Source of the DNA: Paragordius varius
Lineage: Eukaryota > Nematomorpha
Reading direction: 5' to 3'
Assembly (NCBI GenBank): GCA_964247055.1
Contig: OZ176056.1
Span: 4,092,001 to 4,156,000 of the forward strand
DNA: 64,000 bases
The translations under genes were made by a program, and so were the position numbers. Positions 38,239 to 50,365 of the stretch are shown here, piece after piece (the stretch's first letter is position 1; the number at the start of each line of letters is the position of its first letter). The notes under the pieces are model-generated. The model was not told the DNA's origin and made no database searches. It was given only the letters and a program-made list of their open reading frames with translations.

Positions 38239-39050
38239 AGCATTTGTAGGAGAAATGATATTTGTATCAAAGTTTATGATGAATGGCAGACATGGTTACC
38301 ACACATATTATTAAAAATGAAAAAAGGTCAAAGAGATTTGGCCATTTATTTAGCAGTATTAGATTTAAATATATGTTATAATAGATGGTATAAATATATC
38401 CAATTATATGGAATTGAAATTTAATATATTCCAAAAAGGTAAAAAATTTAAATTTATATTTGTTTAAAATGCTGGGTCAAAATCCCGTTTGTAATTATAT
38501 ATTTATGTTAAATAAATAAAAATAAAAATACAGGCAGTTATTGTTTTATTTCAGGGTTCCATGTTTTATATAAGGTGTGCGTATATAATTTTTTTCCAAT
38601 TTTTACACAGGTAATTTTATATAAACTATAAAAAATATTGATTTTTTGACAAACGACGCGCGCACCCCTAATATATATATATATATATAATTATATTAAT
38701 GTAACCTAAAAAAAAGCTAAATAGGGACAAATTTAAACAAAGTATATTAAGTAGATAATTATCAATATGAAACTCTCAGATCCTAGGTATGAGAAATTGC
38801 AGAAATTTTATCAATTGCCTGGTTTTTATTCCCATAATTTTTGAAGATATCAATAATTAAAATCATTAATGGGCATTAAGCTAGCTGGTCTTGGAGCATA
38901 TTTGATTTACATAAAAAGTACTAAATCGTTTGGGTATATTAATTAATAACATATGAAGGACATTCATAAAATATTTGGAATTAAGCCATATAAGCTAAAT
39001 AATGCAAAAAACAAAATGCGCCAAACAACCAATTATCATTAAGGCTAAAA

Positions 39051-39226
39051 CAGTATACATTTTAATGGTTGCTTATTTCACACTAAAGTTGGCAATTCGT
39101 AACATAGTAGTGTATGGAAATAAGTAACAAAATTGTTTTTAACATTTTCTTATTTTTTCCATACACTTCTCTGTTGCAAGTTGCCCAACTATAGCGTGAA
39201 ATAAGCAACCATTAATATGCATACTG
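39051..39226. mobile_element. CAGT-ended foldback MITE, copy B
   Basis: CAGTATACATTTTAATGGTT at the left, AACCATTAATATGCATACTG at the right, with the same CCATACACT and TTGCCCAACTATAG blocks as copy A at 26561-26732. 176 bp; the right flank is TA. Confidence 0.8.
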
Positions 39227-39268
39227 TATATTTAGAATTGGATGCTCTCAAAAATATATAAATGAGTA

Positions 39269-39475
39269 CAGTCGCATTAATGTTAGTCTATTCACAATAT
39301 TTTTGACCGATTGGTAATAGAGTAGCATAATGATATAAGAAATTTCGTCCATAATTAAATAAAATTTAATGCTGTTTAAAAAAATTTTTTAATTTCAATC
39401 ACTTGTTTTTTCCCTATGCACTACTTTGTTGCAAATGACCAAAAATATTGTGTATTAACATTAGGGTGCATACTG
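39269..39475. mobile_element. CAGT-ended foldback MITE, diverged copy C
   Basis: CAGTCGCATTAATGTTAGTC at the left, TTAACATTAGGGTGCATACT at the right, with an inner CACAATATTTTTGACC block inverted as CCAAAAATATTGTG. 207 bp and TA-flanked. Related to copies A and B but much older or a different subfamily. Confidence 0.6.
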
Positions 39476-39589
39476 TATATATATTTACAATATTAGGAAC
39501 GTAAAAGTTTTAATAATTTTTTAAGACACCATTTACTACATTTCGAACACATAATTTTTTAAAACTTGCTTACCTTTTCACTTTTTTGT

Positions 39590-40085
39590 CCTAGTTTACC
39601 TTTTGGGGTGGTTTTATATTCCACAGCTTATTTTTGTAAATAAACTACAATATTTAAAAATTTAGTTAAAATTTAATTATCAAACATTGTCATGTATTAG
39701 ATAAAAAGCTTATATTTTGACAATTTAATGACTTTTATAGTCTAAAATTGGACAGCTCTAAAAAACGATTGAAATAAACAGCTGATAATATATCAAGTTT
39801 TTGCTTGTGAACTGAAAGCTTTTTAAAGTTAATTATTGACATTTTCCAACCATATATACATGTATTTGTCTGTTTCAATAGCGATTAAAAAAATATTGAA
39901 AGAAAATGGCGGGAAAAAAGTTTGATATGAGGATTTTTTACAATTTTTTATTTTTAAAAAAAATATTTTGTATAATGCGCCTAAGCGACTTAAAGCCTAT
40001 TTTTAAAATTGGGTAATACCTTAAATACTTTTTAAGATATTCATATCACTCTGGGACATAAAACTAACCCAAAAGATAATGGAGT
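39590..40085. repeat. Dispersed element with GGGGTGGTTTTA end and ATGCGCCTAA block
   Basis: From CTAGTTTACCTTTTGGGGTG through ATTATCAAACATTG, GAAAGCTTTTTAAAGTTAAT and TATAATGCGCCTAAGCGACT. The same ordered blocks recur inverted at 56085-56520 and in the same orientation at 11521-11945; a partial copy lies at 48140-48270. Non-coding and without crisp termini; probably a non-autonomous DNA element. Confidence 0.55.
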
Positions 40086-40878
40086 GTTAATCATCATAAC
40101 TAAAATATAGATCCATGCATATTAAAAATTTGCTAAAGTGTGAATGCACAGATATATTTTAAACTCTAGCCGACATTTCGAATAGATTAGGTTTTATCAA
40201 AATTTAGCTGGCTAACAAAACCACAAAAAAGCTTAAAGAAAAAAATATTTCAGGCATTTTTTACATTTACAGTTTAATATATTTATTAAAAATACATAAA
40301 ATGGGCGTTGGTCTTTTGATATTACCATATTTTATGAATTGCATAAATTTCCAATATGACATTTAACTCATGTATTCTGCTCAAGCTATAGAACCCCAAT
40401 TTTATATATTATACAGATAATTCAAATTATACCTGTAGGTATTAGTCTGATATTGTGTATAATAAAAACCTATGTTTTAATCTTTCCGTATATTAAATGA
40501 GCTAACAAATTTTTAAACATGCATCAATTATATATTAATGGCTATTACCGAATACAAATTAATTGTTTGAATTTCTAACTGCTTATTACATGAGTGCAAA
40601 GGAAATCCTTAACTCAATATAACGCTTCTGAAAATTTTTCCAGAAGGATTGTATTTCAAAAGTGATTTCCCTTAACTCTCTGGATTTACAATTGACTTAA
40701 TATTGAGTTGTGCCCAAATTATAATAATAAACTTGGCTAATAGAGGATACACCAAATTTATTATGTAATAATTGACTATATTTGTAGTAAAAAATATAAA
40801 TTAAAGTTGTAAATTTCAACGCAAATGTTAATGTAATGTGTTGCTATGTCCAATTAATTTTCTCTTAAATTTCGATCG

Positions 40879-43800
40879 CTAATATAAAATTTGGGGTGGT
40901 TCTGCCGGGCCATAAAACAACTTCCAGGAAGGTGGAATAACCCATTCAGAATTCTTAGAATCAGTTGGAAATTTCTAGAAGTATAAAGTAATAAAAATAT
41001 ATGATTAAAATTCAAACTAAACCATAACTCTAATATTGAAATGCTAAAATAATTGTTAAATAAAAAGTGTTTTTTCAAAAAAATGTTTTAATATAAAATT
41101 TTTGTTAGCAAAATATATAGAAAAATGAACCATATAATTACATCTTTATCGGTTCTATACCATAAGTTTGGATATAAAATGTATGTAAATAATATACAAA
41201 AGCGTATGGCTCAATTTTTAATTTTAAAGTTTAAAAAGAGTTAAAAATTAATATTAATTGTATTAAAATTTTAAATTTTTGTGCCAATAATTCCAAACTA
41301 TTCATTTTAGTTTCAAATTTAAAATTTTTTTAAAAAATATCATTCTTAAACGTAAACATGCTAATAATCGTATGAAAATTCGAAATGAAACCAAAAAGTG
41401 ATATCCGAATTGGGTTTTAATAAAATAAAATTTTATTATTTATTTATGGGATGCAAGAAATGATTTAAATTCTGACCAAATTTGCAAATTGATTGAAATA
41501 TGTGACAAGTTGTATGGCATCATGCGTATTATCTCCTTCATCACAAAACATGAGAATTATAATTAAAGGAATATTTCTGGCTGAACTAAAAAAAATTTAA
41601 GATCATTAGTATGATGGATTAAAGTTGGGCATAGAAAACAATTTTTCAGATTAAAAATAATGTAATTGTCATTAAAAAACCATATTTTCCCTTCATTGTT
41701 TATAAAAGATGACAGATGTGAATTGGTTATAAACTTTGTGTCAAAAGAAGGTGAGCAAAAAATAAGAATCCAAATACAATTTTTTTACTTAGCCCTTTAA
41801 ATTTATATTTTTATTAAAAATCCAATAATTTATTACAATAATACGAATTTTAACCTCTAAAAAATATTTTTTTAATTTTAAAAAAAATGAAAAGAAAAAA
41901 TGACAAACCAATCTTGATAAAGTTTTTGTGACATTCCCCCACCAGGAATCGCATAATTAGCTGTTTCTATTGGTTCAAAATCCGTTTCGCATGATAAACT
42001 TGGTTTAGACGAAACTAAATTTTTATTTTGAAAATAATTATTAATATATCAAAAAAATACATTGATATTAAATCAAAATTATCAAACATACCAAAAATTA
42101 ATTAAAAATATAAGATAATGTCAAAATAAAGCTTATTTTAAACAAAAAAAGTTAGTTAATACTCAAAAAAGCTAGGTGACATTTGAACATTGAAAAATAG
42201 CCACTGAATAAAATATTTTACCAGGTAATTCAAACGAAACTTTTTGCTTAGAAATATCGAGAGAATGATCAAACTTCTTAGCCAAATCTATGTTAGAGGC
42301 AGTGTTTGATAAATCCATGGATTCCAAAGTTAAATCTTCAAAATCATCAAGGGTATGACCAGAATTGTTTTCATTTCCCTTTTTCAATAATGTCTTATCA
42401 TTTTCATCTTGAGCTAAATATAGGTAGGAAATATTTTTTTCCATTTTCACTTTATAAAATTTTTGTGGCAAAATTTAATTCTGCAAAACGCAAACTAAAG
42501 TTATAATATATTAATAATATGTTTGCAAAAATGAAAGTTACAAAGAATATAAAATGATTAATTGTAATTCGAAATTTTACATAACATATCTTAAAATGAG
42601 TTATATACCATTTACAATTCATATTCATCCTTGAACAATTTAAATTCACCCATGAACAATTCAAATTCACCCTTGAACAATTCGAATTCACCATTAAACA
42701 ATTCAAATTCACCCCAAAAATAAATTATGTGTTTTCGAACTAATATAACCCATTATTAATATGAAATATATGCTTATGGTATAGTTTATTATTTTTTCAG
42801 TATTATTTTAATTTAAAACAAACTTTTATTTTTGAAAAATATATAAAAGATAGATAATTTTCTTAAGAAACATATATTTTATTTGAGGGTGAATTTAAAT
42901 TGTTCTGAATTGTTTAAGGGTGATATTAAATAAATGATATATATAAAGAATGGTGTAAAGATGTCTTAAGCTAAATGTTAGTAGGAAATATTTTTTTTTC
43001 ATTTTTACTGTAGTGAAAATTAGAATCAAATATTTTGGAATAAATCCTGGTGACATGATATTACCAAAGAAGCTACTTTTAAGCAAAATAAAAAATGTCA
43101 TCAGGATTTATTATGAATTACTTGATATTATTTTTTTCTATTTTTACTATGTAAAATGTTTTTGGCAAATGTTTATTCCATTATCTTAAATAAAAGGCAA
43201 CATTCGTATTTTAAAAAAGCTTAATGGATATTTAAAGGACTAATTTCTTAATTATATTAAATATGAATGTAGTTTATGTTATTTCTGTTTTTATTTACTA
43301 ACATTCGATGAATACTTGTAATAATTGAAAATTCTTTTATAAAATAAATTTAATTAATAAAACAAGTATTAGAAAAATAATCCTATTTACACCGATATTA
43401 CCAACTATTTTTGGAAAAAACCCTAACAATTACGTAAAGATGTCGTCTTACTTAAAGGACCAAACATTTTTCCACATGCTTCTGTATTATTCCCCAAGCT
43501 TTTTTGTTTTTTGGAACTCATAGTAGCATTTATATTATCGACATTGCTTGCTAAATTCATTTTATTATCAACATCATTGGTTGCCATGGTAATGTTATTT
43601 GATTTTTCCAACATAGTCTCTTCTAATGGAATCCAATGCAATTGATCCACAAAGTATCTCCCAAAAGTTTCATCCAAACACGGAGTGCATAGGAATCGAA
43701 ATGGCATGCTAATAATAAAAAATGTGGGAAAAATACAGTTAGTATTTTTACATTTTGTAAATATATATATATTTTAAAGTATATCCTATCATATATGCAA

Positions 43801-44869
43801 AAAAAATGTATTAATCAATGGTCAGTGTTATTATACATGTATGGACAAGCATAAAAGATTACTTATATTCATAATGAATGAAATTTATAACATAAATAAT
43901 AAAGTTGGTTAATCATCAAAAATTATAATTGGATAAAAATGTATATAATATGTGGCAGTGTTTGGCCAAATTAAAGCGTAAAATAACTTATATCCACGAT
44001 TATTCATTCCTAGTAGACCTAATAACTTGATTCCTTAAAAAATTAAGATAATATATTTATATTTACCGCATAATTAAATATTGTTATTGTATTGAATGTA
44101 AAAATATGATGCTTTAGGAGCATATATTAGAATCCGCGAATATATTCGGCATTTTAATTATATAACTAACATTTGCCCGGTTGTAAAAAATACTTTGCTT
44201 CCCAGAAGAAAATTTCCTTAAATTCTCGAATTAAATTAAAAAAAATTATTTTTATATATTTACGCATTATCATAAAAAAATAGGAAATTCTGTAAATTAC
44301 GAAAATGTCAAGTGAGCAAATCAATATTTAAAATGATGCTCCAAAAGTTATATATAAAAAATCACATATAGGTGGACAAAATAAATCAACCTTTTTATTT
44401 GATTGTCATTTCTGAGATATGCAAATGAACTGCTAAAATTTATAATTCTAGAAAATTTGTGCTCGGAAATCCACTTCAAGAGTTTAATCCTAAATTTTCC
44501 TCGTTGACCCTAAAAATATATTGCTTTAATATACCTTTGTAAATGGCGCTCGTTGTTGTATAATCACCAATTTATTGTTATTATCCTCAAAAACTAAAAA
44601 TCTAAGGCATATAAATACCTTCTGCACTTGTCATAAGTTTACATTGCGTTGTTGATGAATATGGATCGTTTCCAATCAAGGGTAATATGGACGCATCATA
44701 TATGTATCCTACTTTTTTTGGTTTCAGTGAAGAAATTAATAAATCAACTGAAAATTGGCCAACATTTCCCACACTTATTGAAGGCTAAAATATATTTTTT
44801 AATATATACGTATATTAAAGTATATTGATCCCAATGAGCTTTGTAACCTTTGTCTACTGGGTAAAACAT
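40879..44869 (-). CDS. PSMG2: Proteasome assembly chaperone 2
   Basis: PSMG2 pairs with PSMG1 to assemble the proteasome alpha ring. Exons: 44810-44869, 44619-44784, 44535-44593, 44391-44509, 43434-43708, 42222-42413, 41909-42014, 41477-41585, 40879-40974; all phases agree, 393 residues. Family matches: start MFYPVDKGYKAHWDQYTLIY, then PSISVGNVGQFSVDLLISSL, VGYIYDASILPLIGNDPYSS, KLVIIQQRAPFTK, NDNQIKSMPFRFLCTPCL, YAIPGGGMSQKLYQD, FCDEGDNTHDAIQLVTYFNQ and the C-terminal WVIPPSWKLFYGPAEPPQIL. The human protein has 264 residues; the excess is an Asn/Ser/Asp-rich insertion of about 130 residues (end of exon 43434-43708 plus exon 42222-42413) before the PGGG motif. The first three introns are exactly 25 nt each. 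A hairpin MITE lies in intron 42414-43433. Confidence 0.93.
42603..42942. mobile_element. Hairpin MITE with TTCAAATTCACCC modules, copy 5 (PSMG2 intron)
   Basis: The left arm has five tandem modules of the form TTCAAATTCACCCTTGAACA, the most of any copy; the right arm has GGGTGAATTTAAATTGTTCT and ends near TGATATATA. Located in the PSMG2 intron 42414-43433. The unequal module number between copies points to expansion by slippage or unequal exchange. Confidence 0.75.
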
Positions 44870-44897
44870 TTGATATATAAATTTTGGCTGAAACTTA

Positions 44898-45450
44898 CAC
44901 ATGGATACAACACATTCATTTTAGTCCTTCGATTCAGGCCTGTTTAATACTAAATTCTTAAAAAAATATGGAAGGAATCAAAACCATGGCAAAATTTTGC
45001 ACTTATATAACATTAATAAACCGGAATATATAAAAAATTTTATTCAAAAATACTTGATATTACTTATTTTGAGCTAAAACTGAAAGGTAAAAAATTAGTC
45101 AACGTGACATGTGCCAAATTGTAAAATTAAAAAATAATACAAAATAAACCGCTTATTCTATTTCTATCAATGTTAGATGTAATTTATATAAAAAATAAGC
45201 TTTAGTTTTACCCTTAAAATTAAATGAAGACGATATTTTGCAAAATTTTTGTAAAATAAAAATGGCGTCGAAGTAGTTTGAGATGGAACTTCAAAACAAA
45301 ATTTTATCAAGATATTTTGGCATATTTATATAATATAAGGATAGAAGCATAAATTTAAATTGGGACTGTTTCCATCAGTAGTTTTTTAAAAATTTTAATT
45401 TAAATTTAGTCTGGGGTATTTAGATACCCCAATTTGAATCGAAGTGTTAA
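44898..45450. mobile_element. Element with GGGGTATCTAAATACCCC-type ends, copy 2
   Basis: Runs from GGATACAACACATTCATTTT and CTTCGATTCA to TGGGGTATTTAGATACCCCA and ATTTGAATCGAAG. Internal blocks ACCATGGCAAAATTTTGCAC, AAATAAACCGCTTATTC and TAAAAATGGCGTCGAAGTAG match the copies at 23283-23703 and (inverted) 53080-53550. About 550 bp; no coding capacity. Confidence 0.65.
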
Positions 45451-45982
45451 CATTTTGATACCAATCGGAATCTAAATACCACAGCCCAAATTTAAAGGTA
45501 TTTAAAATTTGAGTAATTTTATGCATTTTCATAATAATTCAAAATAACTAAGAGAATTTTATTTCCAAGAAAATAAGCTCAAAATAAACTATTGGCGCAT
45601 TTCTATTTTTAAAACTTTGAAAATATCATTTTTCAATTTTTGTCTTCAACTCTAACCATAATAAATACCCAGCTTGAGATATTTTTATATTTTCATCTAT
45701 AATTATATAAGTGTAGAATTTTAAAATGGATTCAATACATTGCACAGATTTTATAAATTTTTTGATCATAACACTTGAATACAACACGTTCATTCCAGTC
45801 CTTAGACGTTATCGGGCAACTATTGACCACCTCGGTTTAACACTCAGTTAATTTTTTATTTTGTATGCTATGGCAGTTTGGGGTAAACTACCCCAAATTT
45901 GTTGAGTCTTTTTATATTCTGGTAGATAATTATTTTAAAAGTGTAGTTTAATTTATTTCTTACAAGATTGTGGTTACAAAGG

Positions 45983-46171
45983 CAGTGCTACTCAAACCGC
46001 GGCATACAGGCCGCATGCACCGTGAATTATTATAAAACTTTTGATATACTTATTTTGAGTATAAATATTTTAAAAATGCCAACAACTATGATTTCGGATT
46101 TATATGGTGCACGTTCTTTGAAACAAGAAAATTTTTTGGCGGCCCTCTAAATTTTTTGGTGAGTACCACTG
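45983..46171. mobile_element. Small hAT-like element
   Basis: Left CAGTGCTACTCAAACCGCGG, right end GGTGAGTACCACTG, an inverted pair of the CAGTG hAT type. 189 bp with GC-rich ends unlike the surroundings. Related ends occur at 59793-59935 and 24110-24310. The short ORF through it (45968-46150) is not a gene. Confidence 0.6.
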
Positions 46172-46511
46172 CACTATAAGGTTATAAACTGTGGATTTTA
46201 CGGATTGTTCACGCTAAGGATTCCCGCATCTTAAATGTTTATTATTGTTAGTAATAATAGCATTTTTTTGGCCTCTGCTTTGATAATCCTGTTATATCCA
46301 CATATTATTATAATTCTATACTTATGGAACCAATCTATTTTTTCCGGCAAAAGGTAATGATAAGTAATACTTCTTTTTGATTTCGACGAATACATGGTGA
46401 TATTATTTTTAAAAGTAAGAAAAAACAAAGATTCAATATTTTATTGTATGTTGCAGTAAATTTAATAACATTACAATAAATAATTGGAATTAAATCTTAC
46501 ACGAATGTAAA

Positions 46512-48573
46512 TTAATAATTAAGGTTATCAAAATAATCACATATTTGACCAACTTCATTTATAATTTTTATGTCTTTGCATACTAAATCGAGAAGATCCA
46601 AGAATTTATTTGCAAATCCAATGTAATTCATACGCTCCATATTACATGCACTTCTGGGAACCCTTTAAATGTATATATTAGCATTATATAGTACACTTAC
46701 CTGCCATCAGTCATATTAATAAAATTTTTATGCTAAATGTTCCTATTAAGTTTAACTTTTGATTACAGATTAGAAATAATTTGCCATTTTTAATTAAATT
46801 TTGCCAGCTTATCAGTAAAGAAAAATATTGGATTTACTGTAATTTATTATGCAATGTATTAAAAAATTAGCAATGCTTAGCCATAATGTATATTTAACAA
46901 ACATGTTCGGAAAAATACGGGTCTGTATTATAGATTTATCAAAGTTTGTTGTTAACAATAGATAAAAAATAATGTTAATGACAAAAATTACCATATAATA
47001 CAAAAGTATTGTTGCATCTTTTTAAGCAAGACATAACCACAATTTTGCGGTAAATGCTGAATAATATGATCTGAAAATTCGGCAATCATACCAAAACCCA
47101 AGTGCTCCACAAAATCTTCCGTTAATTGATAAATTATAAAATGGTTATCCTTCATAACTCGTACACGGTTTCGTTCATCCAGAGATATTATCCCAGGCTC
47201 AAAACACTAAAATCAAATTTAGAATTATGTCTGAATGGATTTGTAAAAAGTTAAAGTTAATTTTGCTAAAAAACTGTACAATTTTGTGATTTTACGGTAT
47301 AAGCTCTGTTCCTTATACTTAATTTTAACATAATGTTGTGTCATTTATTTCATATTTTAACAATAAAGCGATTTTCCACTTCATACATTATTATAAATAT
47401 TCAATTTTTTGTTTAATCATAAGTAACATGATCAATATAATTATAAAAATGATATTGGTTTTGGAAATAACCTTTTGATGGTCCTACACTATTATAATAG
47501 GTTTATACGTTTATAAATGAACCGTGCGTAAAACCTTATCGCCTGTATATATAGAACATTATCTAAAAATACACTGCATTAACAATCGTATTCAATTTTT
47601 CGAAAAACGTGAACGCCCGTTTATATAACATAGTCATTGTCGGGCAACTTAGCCGCTAAATACAGCACCAACATTTATATAAAATTTAGTTTTATAACGA
47701 ATTTAAAAAATGAACTCATGATTTTATATAAAAAATTGATGTTTCTTTTTTAGTGGTAATATTTAGGTTATTTATTTAAATGGCCCTTTAGCAGAGACCT
47801 AAATGATTTAAAAATGTGTCTCAAACAAAGAAAATCGGAAATAGTGGAAAGTTGGGTGGAGCCGTATATTTATTAAATTTTCAGCTCATTAACACTTTAT
47901 AACCTCTTATTGGGTAATTTTGACAGAGCTGAAACTTATAAATAAACTACTGGGTAAAATTCAATAATCATCTACTCCTGTATTGGAATATAAATATTAC
48001 AGTTGTCTAACTTCTAGGGTTTGAAATCGGAATAAGTATATTGTAATCCGAGAACTTTCTATAATTATTAATATTTAGCCATAAATAAAAATATCTAAAG
48101 AAAATAATTACGGCGAAAAAGTATGATAAAGATGTTTTAAAATTTTACTTTTTTTGGATCATGCGCCTAAAAGTCTAAAGAATGCATATTTAAATTGATG
48201 CAATACTTTTTTTTGAATTTAAAATGTTCGTTGGCTATAAAATAACTTCAAAAATAAATTAATAAAAGCTAATCATAGTCGGGCGCTATTTTTTCAGCAT
48301 ATTTACAAATCATCGTTTCGCCAAAGTCGCAGAGACGCACATTTAGCTCGTAAATATAATATTGTGCTTTTTACGGAAATACCGGCCAATTTTTTTTAAC
48401 AAAATGTATTTATAAAACTAATGATAATTAAGTCAAACCTCATCCTTCGTACAATCATGTGTTAAATGATCTTGCCCAATTTTAAAATTCCGACTGAAAC
48501 GATTATAATTTAAAGCACAGGGTTCATCTTCCCGATCTGATTTTTTGGGATTCGGTACCTTATTTTTATTCAT
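46512..48573 (-). CDS. Unrecognised 166-residue protein
   Basis: Three exons, 48439-48573, 46992-47206 and 46512-46662, join in phase. The start MNKNKVPNPKKSDREDEPCA is hydrophilic. The middle exon has a folded, globular look: ERNRVRVMKDNHFIIYQLTE followed by DFVEHLGFGMIAEFSDHIIQ and LPQNCGYVLLKKMQQYF. The last exon, ERMNYIGFANKFLDLLDLVC onward, is helical and ends at a stop at 46512. There is no signal peptide or membrane segment. I do not recognise the family. The intron 47207-48438 contains part of the ATGCGCCTAA repeat (about 48140-48270). Consistent phase and amino-acid composition make the gene likely. Confidence 0.65.
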
Positions 48574-50365
48574 TTGACAACAATCAAATACACATAAAAA
48601 TTTCAAAGGGTGTGTTTATATTTTTATGTTTACATCCAAAATCTTTTTGAAGCGAAAAAAACTCACTACTAAAACCGGCTTTAAGCTTTTAAATTAAATT
48701 TAGAGTTTAATTTTTTAATTTTAACACAAGAACATTTTTACATACATGCACCAACATATTTAATTTCCGTAAAAAGGTTATCTGTGATATCAGCAGGTAA
48801 TTCCGTCTTAATTTCGTTTTTAGCGAAATTGTTTTTAATTATAAAGGATTTTACTAGTTCTTAAAATAACTCATGTATATGTGATACAAAAATGTGATAA
48901 TTTACAGTTTTATGGTTTTTCAAAATAAATACACCTTTAATTTATTATTAATTAAAACAACTATATTTTTCATCAAGAATCTCGCATAACTTAGGAAACG
49001 AAAATTGAAGGAAGTCATTTTTCTAAATATTGCCAACGGAAATTAATGCTAAATTATATAACGTTTAGGCCGTCGCCTGGTCAAGTATGCAACCCACTAA
49101 GCCATTTTTGGGCACCCCTGTGCTTCAAAATACACATGCAAGTTATAAAAACATAAATGTAACAAATCAAATATGGAAATTAATTTATGTTATTGTACTT
49201 TTGATATCTGATACTTAAAGGGCGTTTCGATATGGTCCAATATAAAGTGCAGTGCAATATCTTTACATTTCTTATATAAGACTGATATTTTATCGAAAAG
49301 ATATAGGTATAGACGCATTTTTAATTATGACCTAACTCTAGAACTTTAATATAATATAAAGTTATTTTTAGAACCTACCAAAAAGAATTAGCCGTTAGAT
49401 ACTTAACAGAAATTGAATTTTAATGGACTACAGAGATATTTTATTAACAAATGATATCACATGGTAATTTTTTAACGCAATATAATTGAAAAACAAGAAT
49501 AATATTTTATGAAAAAAATTGAAAAAAAATATATTTCAGGATAAAACCCTTTTTAATGTATATATATATAATATAACTGCGACCAAAATCGGGGGGTATG
49601 AAAAAAACATGATGAAATATATATATTCTGATAGGAAAATGTATCAAGATTATCATGGTGCTTTTGGTTTTGGCTCTTATAATTAATATAAGTAGGTTTA
49701 TGTTTTTGTGGTAAGTGTTCCATATCAGAAAATGGCAAAATTTGAGTAAATTTTTTGTAATTTTTTTTGGTGAAAGCTTAATGTTTCATTGCAAAAAATA
49801 TGACTAAAAAATCATAAACTATCTATATAAAGAGAAAAATATCTTGAATATTAAATTTTTAGATAGGGCCTCGAAAGTTATAAATTTTTTCGCTCTTCTA
49901 AATTGGGCTAGTTCTTAACTAAACGCAAAAATGCCGGGAGTGCGCGGTTAATTTTTACAATATGCTAAATTTTGACATGAAAAAAATAATTTTTGAAGCG
50001 TACTACATACGTTTTTTAGGTATGATGAAAACGGTATTAAAACGCAATTCGATATTACAGAAAACTTTTTCATTATAATTTGATGATGTTAAATATTTCT
50101 ATCTCTTCAGAAGGTTCGTTTACTTCATTTGGTAATTTTTATAAAACAGACTATTTATATATGAAATAAATTTGAAGACGAATGAATCTTATTAAATATA
50201 ACATTGGAATATATAGTGCACACAGATGAATCTCAATTTATAAAAATAACAAACATATTATCAATTTATTAACAAAAATATATAAAGAATCCCAAATAAA
50301 AATTATGGTTCAACTAGATATATACATGATATTTATAAAAAAATTAATCGATAAAATAATTGTAC
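48574..50365. other. Spacer with a dispersed repeat
   Basis: Should contain the promoter of the 46512-48573 gene and the 3' end of the micro-exon gene, whose last exon I could not find. A copy of the 8230-type repeat fills about 49590-50190. Nothing else is recognised. Confidence 0.5.
49590..50190 (+). repeat. Dispersed non-coding repeat, copy with longest left part
   Basis: Contains TATATATATTCTGATAGGAA and TTATCATGGTGCTTTTGG on the left, then TCTAAATTGGGCTAGTTCTT and AAATGCCGGGAGTGCGCGG. The same blocks are inverted at 22290-22850, and the right half matches 8230-8590. No coding capacity. Confidence 0.5.

Larger units (their letters stand above)
38239..40878. other. Repeat-rich spacer between the membrane-protein gene and PSMG2
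   Basis: Contains two CAGT-ended foldback MITEs and one copy of the GGGGT-ended element (39590-40085). A plus-strand ORF at 38233-38424 has protein-like composition and is preceded by a good acceptor signal (TTTTCTTTTTGCATAG), but no partner exon was found. Otherwise nothing recognisable. Confidence 0.5.
44870..46511. other. Spacer 5' of PSMG2, mostly repeats
   Basis: Begins with an element (44898-45450) only about 30 bases from the PSMG2 start codon, so the PSMG2 promoter must lie in or beside it. The middle holds partial repeats with TTGGGGTAAACTACCCCAAA near 45880, followed by a hAT-like element at 45983-46171. No gene was supported. Confidence 0.55.

Noticed and set aside
45968-46150. 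60-codon ORF
   Set aside because: Runs through a hAT-like element; no coding character.
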